A DNA stretch of 64,000 bases from an uncultured Oscillospiraceae bacterium (GCA_900549055.1 URNB01000001.1:26206-90205); one strand, 5' to 3'. Positions 25,993 to 34,703 are shown, counted from the stretch's first letter. Translations and numbers: made by a program. The notes: generated from the letters alone by a model not told the origin.

Positions 25993-26817
25993 ATGATCTT
26001 CAATTCAAACGATTTCTATATAAATTCGCTTCAGCGCGTTCACTACATCGATACAAATATTTACACGAATAATTTTGTTGAGTACAGAACGCAGCTTTTG
26101 TTTGACGAGCTTATCTTTTTCTACCAAACCGAGGCGACGATTTATTTTGACAAAAGCGTATTTAACATCAGTCACGGCGATATTCTCTTCCTGCCCGCCG
26201 GCGAGCATGAAAAATACCGTATTGATTTTAATAAAAAGGGCTCGTTTATAGATATTTTCTTTACCACCAATTATTCGGGGAAGTATCAGCAGCAGCTTTT
26301 TAAAACCATGTTCGGAAATTCAATGTATCACGATTTTAACCAAATACTTTCCACCTGGCAGAAAAATCAATCCGGCACATATACAAAATGTCTTTCCATT
26401 CTTTACAACATCATAAGCAATCTTCAAACCAATATATATACCACCTCCGATCAATTTAAAATAATTCAGCCCGCCGTAGACCTTATAGCGGAAACGCTGA
26501 CAAACCGCAAAATAACCGTTGAGGATCTGGCGGTGCAGTGCGGAATAAGCTATTCCTACTTTTTAAAGCTTTTTCAAAGCATTTTTCACGACACGCCAAA
26601 GAGCTATATTATAAAGCAAAAGATCAATTACAGCTGCGAGCTTTTGTCCCAAGGCAAAAAAATAACCGAGGTGTCCGAGGAATTGGGCTTTTCCGATATT
26701 TACTTTTTCAGCCGTCAGTTTAAAAAATTCATGAAGGTCTCTCCGTCCGAATTCAAAAACAAAATGCAGCAAAATAACAACTGGTTCAATCATGTTAACG
26801 ATTTTGAAAAATCATAA
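25993..26817 (+). CDS. AraC-family transcriptional regulator
   Basis: A 274-residue cytoplasmic regulator. The N-terminal cupin-like sensing domain (about 1-140) contains NISHGDILFLPAGEHEKY, the usual ligand-pocket region. The C-terminal AraC DNA-binding domain (about 170-265) has two helix-turn-helix units: ITVEDLAVQCGISYSYFLKLF and ITEVSEELGFSDIYFFSRQF, followed by KKFMKVSPSEFK. It is transcribed divergently from the glycan locus, the classic position for its activator. I use ATG 25993 with GGGTGG five bases upstream; a GTG three codons earlier is possible. The likely inducer is a glucan oligosaccharide (inference). Confidence 0.92.
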   Translation: MIFNSNDFYINSLQRVHYIDTNIYTNNFVEYRTQLLFDELIFFYQTEATIYFDKSVFNISHGDILFLPAGEHEKYRIDFNKKGSFIDIFFTTNYSGKYQQQLFKTMFGNSMYHDFNQILSTWQKNQSGTYTKCLSILYNIISNLQTNIYTTSDQFKIIQPAVDLIAETLTNRKITVEDLAVQCGISYSYFLKLFQSIFHDTPKSYIIKQKINYSCELLSQGKKITEVSEELGFSDIYFFSRQFKKFMKVSPSEFKNKMQQNNNWFNHVNDFEKS

Positions 26818-26820
26818 AAA

Positions 26821-26860
26821 GCATCCGCGCCGACATTCCGCAGTCGGCACGGATGCTTTT
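26821..26860. terminator. Bidirectional terminator between the AraC gene and the GH110-like gene
   Basis: GCATCCG-C-GCCGAC pairs with GTCGGC-A-CGGATGC around an eight-base loop. It is flanked by A5 on the left and T4 on the right, so it works for both converging genes. The stop codon of the minus-strand gene lies inside its T tract. Confidence 0.85.
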
Positions 26861-28550
26861 ATTCAATGCTTATTAACCTTTCGGGGAAATCATCATCACG
26901 GTTATTATGTATTTTCGTATTGCGGCAGTTTACAAGCCTTATATCAAAGCCCTGCTTTTGAGCGGTCTTATCCCGCTCAAACACATTGTCCTCAATGCGA
27001 ACGCTGTCGGCTGCCGAGACAAATATTCCGCAGCCGCAAAAGTCTTTAAAGCGGTTATTATGTATTAAAATATTTTTATGAACTCCCGCAGGGTATTCGC
27101 CGCTTTCCCCGTCATGCGACGCCTTGAATGAGACCGCCCCGTCCGGCATTGTATCGGAGGCATGTGAGCAATGCTCGAAAATGTTATTGCGTATTTCAAC
27201 ATTTTCGGCAGGCGCAACCTCCCACCAGCGTTTAATATCGGGAGAAAAAAGCAGCCCGGCATATGAAATTCCGTAAATATAGCTGTTTTCAATCAAAACA
27301 TTCTGCGTTTGTATCAGCGCACCGCGCGCTCTGGTACTCCGCAGGGTGCAGCAGTCAATATGCACCGCCGCAAAAAATGCCTTGTTGGCAAGCACACACC
27401 CCTGTTTGACTGTTCCGCTCATATCCTCCGTCTCGAAAATTCCGTTCGGTAAGACGCTTTTTACCGTAAACTCCGCCGTTTGCAAAAAACTTTTCCTGTC
27501 ATACACAGCTATTCTGTCTCCGGGCTGTGCCCATGTGCACTCGCATATGGCTTTTTTAGGTCTGCCCTCCATTCCGTCGGCAGTAATTGTCTTGCCGCCG
27601 TTTTCGGTTTTCACAACCTCAAGCGCCAGACCGTGAATATTTAGCGTATCGTCCCCCATTGCCTCCAAATTGCAGTTTTTAAGCACAAGCCTTCCCATAA
27701 GCCCCAATATATGTATGCCGTCGGCGTTTATCGCCATAAGGCGCTTCGAGCCCTTATTTACACGAACGGAAAAATTATCGAATGTAAAATCCGATGATCG
27801 CGGCTCCACAGTAACCGCGAAGCTTGCGGCAGAGTATACCGTTATATTCTTTAAAGTAACCCTGCTGCAAAAATAAAACGACAGTAAGGAATGACCGTAT
27901 ATTTCATACCGTATATTGATCTTGTGCCCTATTTTAAGCCTGCAAGCCTCCTTTTCGGGAAGAATGCCGTCAAGCTTCAGTCTGATAATACGGTCGCTTA
28001 CAACCTCATAATTAAGACCCTCATAGCGCTTTGATACCGTACCGTCCGGCAATGTGAAGCTGCGCTCCTCAATATAATCGTTATAGGTCGCAAGTGCATA
28101 ATCGGGTGATCCCTTTATATCAAAGCTGTTAGTTCCGCAAATATGCTCATATCCGGTAACGGGAAATTCATCATATATCTTCACATCAACGGTTTTATTC
28201 TTGAAATCAATAGCGGTAACCTCACCGGCGGCGCCTATCGGAGAATCGGTGTCAAAGAAAAATCCCGTTATTTCAATATCGCGGCAATCTGTGAATTCAA
28301 ACGCCTCGTTAGTGGCGGATTTCGGGCCGCACGCGTCAAAATGCGTTACTATTTCCGAAAAATTCCCGAATATTTTTATATCGCTTTTACCCTTCACGGT
28401 TATAAGCCCTGAAAGATAATAGCTGCCGGTTTTAAAAACGACGCATGAGCCGTCGGTAATACTGTCAAATAAAGCCTGAAGCTCCCCTGCGCAATCTCCC
28501 GCACAGGGTAATACTCCGTAATCTGCCGCATAATAAATTCTGCTTTTCAT
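26859..28550 (-). CDS. Intracellular right-handed beta-helix protein, GH110-like (putative alpha-galactosidase)
   Basis: A 563-residue protein without signal peptide. It opens with YYAADYGVLPCAGDCAGELQ, the entry of the pectate-lyase-like superfamily, and consists of parallel beta-helix turns (LVLKNCNLEAMGDDTLNIHG; VEIRNNIFEHCSHAS; NILIHNNRFKDFC). NADGIH near residue 277 and GDD near 299-300 lie on successive turns, as do the aspartates I associate with GH110 alpha-1,3-galactosidases. Cytoplasmic location is odd because characterised relatives are mostly exported; it would act on imported oligosaccharides. GGAGG lies four bases before ATG 28550. It is a single-gene unit. The first multi-hairpin repeat begins only 65 bp upstream, so its promoter lies in or across that element. 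Confidence 0.65.
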   Translation of the reverse strand: MKSRIYYAADYGVLPCAGDCAGELQALFDSITDGSCVVFKTGSYYLSGLITVKGKSDIKIFGNFSEIVTHFDACGPKSATNEAFEFTDCRDIEITGFFFDTDSPIGAAGEVTAIDFKNKTVDVKIYDEFPVTGYEHICGTNSFDIKGSPDYALATYNDYIEERSFTLPDGTVSKRYEGLNYEVVSDRIIRLKLDGILPEKEACRLKIGHKINIRYEIYGHSLLSFYFCSRVTLKNITVYSAASFAVTVEPRSSDFTFDNFSVRVNKGSKRLMAINADGIHILGLMGRLVLKNCNLEAMGDDTLNIHGLALEVVKTENGGKTITADGMEGRPKKAICECTWAQPGDRIAVYDRKSFLQTAEFTVKSVLPNGIFETEDMSGTVKQGCVLANKAFFAAVHIDCCTLRSTRARGALIQTQNVLIENSYIYGISYAGLLFSPDIKRWWEVAPAENVEIRNNIFEHCSHASDTMPDGAVSFKASHDGESGEYPAGVHKNILIHNNRFKDFCGCGIFVSAADSVRIEDNVFERDKTAQKQGFDIRLVNCRNTKIHNNRDDDFPERLISIE

Positions 28551-28615
28551 TTTTCCTCCAAACGGTTAGGCGGGTACGTATCACATAGGCAACAACATCT
28601 ATGCCTGTTCTAATT

Positions 28616-28873
28616 AATGCCTGCTGAACAATTCAAAAGTACCTTAACCCGAGCATGTCGGTGTAAACTTTTGAATTGTTCAGGTGCAAGGTTTTTGCGC
28701 AATTTTGCGAAAAAACCTTGCACTTTAAAAAGAATCACATTTTGATTCTTTTTAAAATCAGGCGACAATCAATGGATACTGACGGTCAAAACAAAGGTTT
28801 TGACCCATAAAATCGAGATTTTAACTCGATTTTATATAATTGCATTTGCTAATGCAATTATTCAGTAGACATT
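28616..28873. repeat. Multi-hairpin MITE-like repeat, copy 1
   Basis: A 258-bp non-coding element nearly identical to 49294-49549. Its ends form an imperfect terminal inverted repeat of 15 bp (28614-28628 with 28861-28875, two mismatches). Between them lie six successive perfect or near-perfect hairpins with arms CTGAACAATTCAAAAGT, GTGCAAGGTTTTT, AAAAGAATCA, GGTCAAAAC, AAAATCGAG and AATTGCATT. A possible AATT target duplication flanks it. It fills most of the 492-bp gap 28551-29042; the rest holds a terminator and no gene. No transposase is nearby, so it would be mobilised in trans if mobile at all. Confidence 0.8.
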
Positions 28874-28952
28874 AATTATCAGTATACAGCTTTTCCCCGC
28901 TTTTGCAAATGGAGTTTTTATATTTTTTTGCACTTTTCTGCGCTGTATTTAT

Positions 28953-28998
28953 AAAAAACCGAATATCCCGCAGGTCTGCCGTTTGCGGAATATTCGGT
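28953..28998 (-). terminator. Terminator after the single-pass membrane protein gene
   Basis: Fifteen-base arms (ACCGAATATCCCGCA, 28958-28972, against 28984-28998) pair with one wobble. On the minus strand they are followed by six T residues. It lies 44 bases past the stop of 29043-29783. Confidence 0.85.
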
Positions 28999-29042
28999 AT
29001 ACCTAAACCGTATTTATTTTAAATCGGAATCAAAGCCGACTC

Positions 29043-29783
29043 TTAATTCTTTTTGCCGCTCTTTATCGCTTCCAGCGTTTTTTCGGCATTGGTATGCGCA
29101 TCGGAAGAGCCTTTTTTGCTTTCAAGGACGGTATCCGACACACGGCGGCAGGCAATGCGCAGTCCCTCGGGCAGCTTACCGTAGCTGTCGGTTTCGGTTG
29201 CCTTGTAGAATTCCTCTCCGAGCATAAACGGCTCACCATCAAAAAGCCCATCTCCATTCGACAGATCAGCAAGATATTTATATGAATCCTCATCCGTTAT
29301 AAACAGCATCGCATTTTGATCACCGGCTATCATCGCCTGAAGCTTGGTCATCATGGTGTAGCGGTACTGCGTATCGCCCGACTTTCCGTTAAAGCTGCAG
29401 TTGACAACCTGAATATTTATTTCGCCGTCGCCGTTCACATCCTCGGCATACCCGGCAATATATTTTGCCACCGCGTTCGTCTGCTCGTCAAGCGCCGCGG
29501 TATAGGTAAAATACACAACCTCCATATCGTATTTTGTTCTTGTGGCGCACTGGGTTATCAGCACCGCCAGCACAACGGTAACAGCCGTTATCGCAACAAC
29601 ATACCATTTATACTGAAACCAAAAATTATCCCATTTTTCCTTCGGTGTTTTCGGAACTATAGCAACCTCGCTCGGCTTCGGCGGAGCTTCCATTTCCCCG
29701 CTCTGCATTTTTTTAAGCTCCAAAAATTCCTGACGCGCGCGGCGCTGCTCCTCAAGAATCTCGTTTGTTTCTTTCTCGGACAT
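29043..29783 (-). CDS. Single-pass membrane protein of unknown function
   Basis: A 246-residue protein. A charged cytoplasmic N-terminus with coiled-coil character (ILEEQRRARQEFLELKKMQ) precedes one membrane helix (about residues 58-80, WYVVAITAVTVVLAVLITQC). The extracellular domain of about 165 residues contains a calcium-loop-like DVNGDGEINI near residue 118 and MLFITDEDSYKYLADLSNGDG. The domain resembles parts of periplasmic binding folds, but I recognise no family. Chosen ATG 29783 has GAGGAG eight bases upstream; the longer TTG-initiated frame lacks support. It is a monocistronic unit bounded by terminators. Confidence 0.65.
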   Translation of the reverse strand: MSEKETNEILEEQRRARQEFLELKKMQSGEMEAPPKPSEVAIVPKTPKEKWDNFWFQYKWYVVAITAVTVVLAVLITQCATRTKYDMEVVYFTYTAALDEQTNAVAKYIAGYAEDVNGDGEINIQVVNCSFNGKSGDTQYRYTMMTKLQAMIAGDQNAMLFITDEDSYKYLADLSNGDGLFDGEPFMLGEEFYKATETDSYGKLPEGLRIACRRVSDTVLESKKGSSDAHTNAEKTLEAIKSGKKN

Positions 29784-29872
29784 TTCCCCGTCTCCTCGGA
29801 TTACACTTAATAATACAAATATAACATTTTCAGTCCGCTTTTTCAAGACGAAATTGTGAACAATTTAATAAC

Positions 29873-29913
29873 AAAATCCCGTAGGGCGGAATATACTGTC
29901 CCGACGGGATTTT
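29873..29913. terminator. Bidirectional terminator after the GtrA gene
   Basis: AAAATCCCGT pairs with ACGGGATTTT, with an inner GGG/CCC pairing around an AT-rich loop. T tracts occur on both sides. It lies directly at the GtrA stop codon and ends that minus-strand unit. Confidence 0.8.
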
Positions 29914-30378
29914 TTAGTTTGATTTGAATATCCAAAGCTTGCTGAAAACATAGTTCAGAAGCACAACGATTACCTGCGCCGCAAGCTTCACGGCAAGGCT
30001 GTTGAAGTGAAGCCATGTTACGAATACCAAAATTATAAGCTCTTCAATCGCAAGCGTCGCCGCTCTGCCGCCGAAGAAATTGATTATTTCCTTTATAACG
30101 GCGCCCCTCGTATCCGCCGTGCTGCGGAACACCCATATTCTGCTTGTGATATACGCCGTAAGCACCGCCAATATCCATGAAATCACATTTGAAATAAGCG
30201 CGTCGATTCCGAAAACGGCGCAGGCAAGCTGATATGAGCCGATGCTCACAACCGTCACCACACCGCCGAAGAAGAGATACAGCAGCACTTCCTTATGCCT
30301 TTTGTAAAACGGCTCAATTTTTTTAAACAGCGGCAGACGCATAATTTTATCGAAAACATCCTCCCGGCTTCCGCTCAT
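29914..30378 (-). CDS. GtrA-family membrane protein
   Basis: A 154-residue protein with four membrane helices (about 30-50, 60-80, 100-120, 125-145) and the family signatures LLYLFFGGVVTVVS near the start and AQVIVVLLNYVFSKLWIFKS at the end. The middle segment YITSRIWVFRS is also typical. GtrA proteins are thought to help move lipid-linked sugars (often undecaprenyl-phosphate glucose) for cell-envelope glycosylation, usually with a glycosyltransferase. None is adjacent here. AAAGGA lies about nine bases upstream of the ATG. It follows gap by 75 bases but is separated from it by a strong terminator. Confidence 0.85.
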   Translation of the reverse strand: MSGSREDVFDKIMRLPLFKKIEPFYKRHKEVLLYLFFGGVVTVVSIGSYQLACAVFGIDALISNVISWILAVLTAYITSRIWVFRSTADTRGAVIKEIINFFGGRAATLAIEELIILVFVTWLHFNSLAVKLAAQVIVVLLNYVFSKLWIFKSN

Positions 30379-30399
30379 TTTATCAAGTCCTTTTATAAG

Positions 30400-30436
30400 A
30401 AAAATCCGGCGCCCTCCGGAAAACGGAGAGCGCCGG
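30400..30436 (-). terminator. Terminator of gap
   Basis: CCGGCGCCCTCCG (30406-30418) pairs with CGGAGAGCGCCGG (30424-30436), leaving a five-base loop. On the minus strand it is followed by a T5 tract. It lies 18 bases after the gap stop codon. Confidence 0.9.
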
Positions 30437-30453
30437 AGCGGAGATTTTTATTA

Positions 30454-31464
30454 TCAGATCTCTGCGAAATATTTAATGGTACGAACCATCTGGCTGGTGT
30501 AGCTATTTTCATTGTCATACCAGGAAACAACCTGTACCTGATAGGTATCGTCGTCGATCTTGGTAACCATTGTCTGGGTAGCGTCAAACAGCGAACCGTA
30601 GGTGATGCCGATAATATCGGAAGATACGAGCGGCTCCTCGGTGTAGCCGAAGGAAGCTGAAGAAGCAGCCTTCATAGCGGCGTTGATGCCCTCAACAGTT
30701 ACATCCTTGCCCTTAACAACAGCAACGAGGATGGTGGTAGAGCCGGTCGGAACCGGAACACGCTGAGCAGAACCGATGAGCTTACCGTTAAGCTCCGGAA
30801 TTACAAGACCGATAGCCTTTGCAGCGCCGGTTGAATTCGGAACGATATTAACGGCAGCGGCGCGTGCACGGCGAAGGTCGCCCTTTCTGTGCGGGCCGTC
30901 AAGAACCATCTGATCGCCGGTGAAGGCATGAACGGTGGTCATGATACCGCTCTGAATCGGAGCATACTTATTAAGAGTATCAGCCATCGGAGCCAGGCAG
31001 TTGGTGGTGCAGGAAGCAGCGGAGATAATCTTGTCGTTTGCGTCAAGAGTCTTCTCGTTAACGCTGTAAACGATGGTCTTAAGATCCTTACCTGCCGGAG
31101 CGGAAATAACAACCTTTTTAGCGCCTGCGTCGATATGAGCCTGAGCCTTGTCCTTCGAGGTGTAGAAGCCGGTGCACTCAAGAACTACATCAACACCGAT
31201 TTCACCCCACGGAAGATCCGCAGCGTTCTTTTCAGCATAAATCTTTATGGTCTTGCCGTCAACAGTGATGCTGTCTTCCCCTGCGGAAACCTTGTCAGCC
31301 AGAGCATAGCGACCCTGTGCGGAATCGTACTTGAGAAGGTGAGCGAGCATAGCCGGGCTTGTAAGATCGTTTATAGCAACAACCTCATAGCCTTCTGCGC
31401 CGAACATCTGACGGAAAGCGAGACGGCCTATACGGCCGAAACCATTAATAGCAACTTTTACCAT
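30454..31464 (-). CDS. gap: Glyceraldehyde-3-phosphate dehydrogenase, type I
   Basis: A 336-residue cytosolic enzyme of glycolysis: it oxidises glyceraldehyde-3-phosphate to 1,3-bisphosphoglycerate with NAD. The N-terminal Rossmann motif is [16 protein letters not shown] (3-18). The catalytic cysteine sits in [10 protein letters not shown] (about 149-158), with the partner histidine in the following HAFTGDQ. The substrate loop [18 protein letters not shown] and the C-terminal [15 protein letters not shown] are intact. AAGGAGG lies eight bases before the ATG, and the promoter at 31497-31525 and terminator at 30400-30436 make it monocistronic. The strong signals fit a highly expressed gene. Confidence 0.98.
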   Translation of the reverse strand: MVKVAINGFGRIGRLAFRQMFGAEGYEVVAINDLTSPAMLAHLLKYDSAQGRYALADKVSAGEDSITVDGKTIKIYAEKNAADLPWGEIGVDVVLECTGFYTSKDKAQAHIDAGAKKVVISAPAGKDLKTIVYSVNEKTLDANDKIISAASCTTNCLAPMADTLNKYAPIQSGIMTTVHAFTGDQMVLDGPHRKGDLRRARAAAVNIVPNSTGAAKAIGLVIPELNGKLIGSAQRVPVPTGSTTILVAVVKGKDVTVEGINAAMKAASSASFGYTEEPLVSSDIIGITYGSLFDATQTMVTKIDDDTYQVQVVSWYDNENSYTSQMVRTIKYFAEI

Positions 31465-31496
31465 TGGAAAAACCTCCTTAATAATTTACATTTTCT

Positions 31497-31525
31497 ATTT
31501 TAACCCATTTGACAAGCTTTTTCAA
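31497..31525 (-). promoter_or_regulatory. Promoter of gap
   Basis: On the minus strand TTGAAA (31520-31525), 17 bases, then TAAAAT (31497-31502). The inferred start is near 31490, giving a leader of about 26 bases ending in a strong ribosome site. Confidence 0.75.
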
Positions 31526-31603
31526 GCTATTTGTTTAATATTTAACAATTTTTTTATTTTTTATATATTTTGGCATAATAACCTCATATGCGGAGGTTGC
31601 AAT

Positions 31604-32188
31604 ATGATATATTTGTCAAAGCTGCGCGAGCGGTATTTAGCTGCGCTGCGGCTTCACATTCAAAGAGGAATTCTGCGCGGGCGGAACACGGAAAAGCTGC
31701 TTTTACAGCTTAAAAAAATCATGCTGTGTGAGGCGATGAGCTCAGAGGGTGAAAACTCGCCGCTTGATATTTTAAAATACGCCGATTCGCTTTTGGGCGC
31801 TGCAATCATTATACTGCTGCAAAGGGGCAAACGGTTATCAGTCGGGCTGTCGGGCGGCGGAGTTTTTCTTATAAACCGAAAGGCATTAACCGCACTTTTA
31901 CTGCTTTCGGCGGATAATTGCACAGAGGACGGCAGTATTTTAATATCCGCCGATAAAAATACAGTTACTATTCACCTTGCGGGTATTGTGCTTTACAATA
32001 CGCAAAAGCTGCTGATAAGAAGGCTCGGCGGCACATTTTACAAAGTCGTTTGCGAAGACAAAGCAATTATTACTTTCCCCGCCGAAGAAACCGATGAAAA
32101 ACCGACGGCACTTCAAAACGAGTGGGAGCTTTTGTCGGATAAATTTTCGGCGGTAAACATTTTTTTAATGCGGAATTCGGAATGCTGA
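31604..32188 (+). CDS. Degenerate histidine-kinase-ATPase-like protein
   Basis: A 194-residue soluble protein. The N-terminal half is helical (LSKLRERYLAALRLHIQRG). The second half runs like the core of a GHKL ATPase domain (LTALLLLSADNCTEDGSILISADKNTVTIHLAGI). However, the usual N-box and glycine-rich ATP lid motifs are not complete, and there is no DHp histidine or membrane segment. I cannot name it; a remnant or divergent regulatory ATPase are both possible. GGAGG lies seven bases before the ATG. It is divergent from gap, and a weak hairpin with T tract lies 220 bases downstream. Confidence 0.5.
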   Translation: MIYLSKLRERYLAALRLHIQRGILRGRNTEKLLLQLKKIMLCEAMSSEGENSPLDILKYADSLLGAAIIILLQRGKRLSVGLSGGGVFLINRKALTALLLLSADNCTEDGSILISADKNTVTIHLAGIVLYNTQKLLIRRLGGTFYKVVCEDKAIITFPAEETDEKPTALQNEWELLSDKFSAVNIFLMRNSEC

Positions 32189-32408
32189 ATTCGGAATTCA
32201 AAGACAGATTTTATTTTAAAATTTATATGCGCTTAATTTATGTATTTAACTCTTAAGGCGATTTTCGCCTTTCGCGCCATTCATTGCTTTGCTTTTTTGT
32301 ACTGTACCTTGGACTTTACACATAATTTGAAGAAGAACCTTGATTTCCGCACCTTGAAATCTATATTCTATGTGTATTTATCCTCTTTTTTTCGGTTGTT
32401 TTTTACAG

Positions 32409-32443
32409 CCCCTACACATCATTTTTGCCTGCAGGGGTATTTT
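32409..32443 (+). terminator. Possible terminator for the ATPase-like gene
   Basis: CCCCTACA pairs with TGCAGGGG (one G-U) across a 13-base loop and is followed by TATTTT. The 273-bp stretch 32189-32461 otherwise holds only AT-rich sequence with GGAATTC-type direct repeats at its left edge and no gene. Confidence 0.4.
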
Positions 32444-32461
32444 AAAGTTAAATGCCTTTTA

Positions 32462-33592
32462 TTATATTCTCGTCGACAGTATTTCTTCCTTTTCGCGCTT
32501 AAACTCGGCAAAGCAGCCATTATCAAGCGCGTTTCTTATATCCTCCATAAGGTGATTGTAAAACCACAGATTGTGCATAACCGTAAGCCTTTGCGAAAGC
32601 ATTTCCTGGCTTTTAAGCAGGTGCCTGATATACGCCCTGCTGTACCTTTGGCAAACGGGGCAGCCGCAGTTTTCGTCTATCGGGGACATATCGTACTCGT
32701 ACTTTTTATTGTTAAGATTTATAATTCCCTTTGAAGTAAACAAATGCCCGTGGCGCGCGTTGCGGCTCGGCATTACGCAGTCAAACAAATCGACCCCGCG
32801 TTCAACGGCGTTGAGTATATTCGCGGGAGTTCCCACACCCATTAAGTAACGTATTTTATTTTGCGGCATATGCGGCGTTACATTATCAATTATATCATAC
32901 ATAACCTCGGTAGGCTCGCCCACGGCAAGCCCGCCTATTGCGTAGCCATCAAGCTCTAATTCGGCTATTTTTTTCATATGCTCGACCCGCAGATCGGTGT
33001 AGGTACAGCCCTGATTTATTCCGAAAAGCATTTGCTCGGGGTTCACCGTTCCCGGCATTGCGTTCAGCTCTGCCATTTTCTTTTTGCAGCGCGCAAGCCA
33101 GCGCGCGGTGCGCTCACAGGAGGCCTTGGAGTATGAATACTCGGCGGGGTTTTCCACACATTCGTCAAACGCCATTGCGATTGTAGAACCCAAGTTTGAC
33201 TGTATTGTCATGCTTTCCTCGGGTCCCATAAATATCCGTCTGCCATCCACATGCGAGGCAAAGGTAACGCCCTCCTCGGTTATATGGCGGAGGGTCGCCA
33301 GCGAAAACACCTGAAAGCCGCCCGAATCGGTCAGAATAGGCCCATCCCAGGTTGTAAACTTATGAAGGCCGCCGCAGCCGCGTATGACCTCATCGCCCGG
33401 GCGGACATGCAAATGGTAGGTATTTGAAAGCATTATTTGGCAGCCGAGAGTTTTTAAGTCCTCTGCGGAAACCGCTCCCTTTATTGCCGCAGCTGTTGCC
33501 ACATTCATAAATGCGGGGGTTTGAACGGTTCCCCTGTTGGTTGTAAATTCGGCGCGTCGCGCGCTGCCCTCTTGTTTTAAAAGCTTGTACAT
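32462..33592 (-). CDS. tgt: Queuine tRNA-ribosyltransferase
   Basis: A 376-residue enzyme that exchanges guanine-34 of GU(N) anticodon tRNAs for the queuosine precursor preQ1. The TIM barrel carries the early catalytic-pocket motif TDSGGFQVFS (about 89-98), RIFMGPEESMTIQ, and GGLAVGEP for base recognition. The nucleophile aspartate lies in VDLFDCVMPSRNARHG. The zinc site near the C-terminus (CGCPVCQRYSRAYIRHL plus a later H) is complete. AAGGA lies eight bases before ATG 33592. It follows queA by 15 bases on the same strand, so the two queuosine steps are co-transcribed. Confidence 0.97.
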   Translation of the reverse strand: MYKLLKQEGSARRAEFTTNRGTVQTPAFMNVATAAAIKGAVSAEDLKTLGCQIMLSNTYHLHVRPGDEVIRGCGGLHKFTTWDGPILTDSGGFQVFSLATLRHITEEGVTFASHVDGRRIFMGPEESMTIQSNLGSTIAMAFDECVENPAEYSYSKASCERTARWLARCKKKMAELNAMPGTVNPEQMLFGINQGCTYTDLRVEHMKKIAELELDGYAIGGLAVGEPTEVMYDIIDNVTPHMPQNKIRYLMGVGTPANILNAVERGVDLFDCVMPSRNARHGHLFTSKGIINLNNKKYEYDMSPIDENCGCPVCQRYSRAYIRHLLKSQEMLSQRLTVMHNLWFYNHLMEDIRNALDNGCFAEFKREKEEILSTRI

Positions 33593-33607
33593 AAATTAAT
33601 TCCTTAT

Positions 33608-34630
33608 CTATAAAATCAGCATTGCGTCGCCGAAGCTGAAAAAGCGGTATTTTTCTTTAACGGCAATATTGTAGGCGTTCATCACATTATCGTATCCCGC
33701 AAAGGCGGAAACCAGCATTATAAGCGTGCTTTCGGGCAGGTGAAAATTGGTTATAAGCCCATCCATACACTTAAATTCAAAGCCCGGGTAAATAAAAATA
33801 TCGGTGTCTCCCGAGCATTCCTTTATTTCGCCGCATTTCTTCGCGCAGCTTTCAACCGTGCGGCATGAGGTAGTGCCTACGCATATGACGCGCCCGCCGT
33901 TTTTGCGGGTCTCGTTTATGGTTTTCGCCGCTTCTTCGGGTATGTAATAATGCTCGGTGTGCATTTTGTGCTGCGTTACGTCCTCCACCTTAACCGGTCT
34001 GAAGGTGCCGAGCCCCACATGCAGCGTAACATAGGCTATATTTACGCCCATAGCCTTAATGCTTTCAAGCATTTCCTTTGTAAAGTGCAGACCCGCGGTA
34101 GGCGCGGCGGCAGAGCCTGCGTCCTTTGAATATACCGTCTGGTAGCGCTCTTTATCCTTTAGCTTTTCCTTTATATACGGCGGCAGGGGCATTTGCCCCA
34201 CCTCATCAAGCACCGCGAAAAAATCGCCCTCGCAGGCAAATTCTATCATGCGGTTGCCGTCCTCCAAAACGTCGGTCACGATTGCTGTCAGCTTATCGGA
34301 AAATTTGAATTTATACCCCGTTTTAGCCTTTTTGCCGGGGCCCGCAAGGCACTCCCAGAGCTTATTGCCGTGCTGCCGCAAAAGCACAAATTCAACTACC
34401 GCGCCCGTGTCCTCCCGCGTGCCGTAAAGCCGCGCCGGTAAAACGCGGGTGTTATTAAGCACAAGGCAGTCGCCGGGCTTTAAAAATTCGGGCAGATCGT
34501 AAAAATGCTTATGCTCTATTTTCCCGCCGTTTCGCGGCAGCACCATAAGCCTTGAAGAATTTCTCGGCTCAACGGGCGTTTGCGCTATAAGCTCCTCGGG
34601 CAGGTCGTAATAAAAATCACTTGTTTTCAT
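33608..34630 (-). CDS. queA: S-adenosylmethionine:tRNA ribosyltransferase-isomerase
   Basis: A 340-residue enzyme transferring the ribosyl moiety of AdoMet to preQ1-modified tRNA to make epoxyqueuosine. Family landmarks are the start [45 protein letters not shown] (about 60-75), [24 protein letters not shown], and C-terminal [19 protein letters not shown]. The ATG at 34630 matches the normal family length. An extended frame up to 34732 has no family homology and would cover the divergent asd promoter. GTGGA lies seven bases upstream. It is the first gene of the queA-tgt unit. Confidence 0.97.
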   Translation of the reverse strand: MKTSDFYYDLPEELIAQTPVEPRNSSRLMVLPRNGGKIEHKHFYDLPEFLKPGDCLVLNNTRVLPARLYGTREDTGAVVEFVLLRQHGNKLWECLAGPGKKAKTGYKFKFSDKLTAIVTDVLEDGNRMIEFACEGDFFAVLDEVGQMPLPPYIKEKLKDKERYQTVYSKDAGSAAAPTAGLHFTKEMLESIKAMGVNIAYVTLHVGLGTFRPVKVEDVTQHKMHTEHYYIPEEAAKTINETRKNGGRVICVGTTSCRTVESCAKKCGEIKECSGDTDIFIYPGFEFKCMDGLITNFHLPESTLIMLVSAFAGYDNVMNAYNIAVKEKYRFFSFGDAMLIL

Positions 34631-34649
34631 AAAATAATCCACAACTTCT

Positions 34650-34679
34650 TTGATATTTCGGCATAAAATAAATTGACAA
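34650..34679 (-). promoter_or_regulatory. Probable promoter of queA-tgt
   Basis: Minus-strand TTGTCA (34674-34679), an 18-base spacer and TATCAA (34650-34655). Its -35 box is essentially the complement of the asd -35 box, so the two divergent promoters cannot easily be occupied at once. The -10 is weak. Confidence 0.5.
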
Positions 34680-34701
34680 ACATTATCCGTAATGTTATAG
34701 T
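34673..34701 (+). promoter_or_regulatory. Promoter of asd-dapA-dapB with internal palindrome
   Basis: TTGACA (34673-34678), 17 bases, TATAGT (34696-34701). The spacer is almost filled by the inverted repeat AACATTA-TCCG-TAATGTT (34679-34696), placed as a repressor operator would be. The transcription start would be near 34708. Confidence 0.8.
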
Positions 34702-34703
34702 TA

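Noticed and set aside
30889..31503. Plus-strand frame of about 200 codons opposite gap
   Set aside because: It is the complement of a highly conserved glycolytic gene and has no ribosome site.
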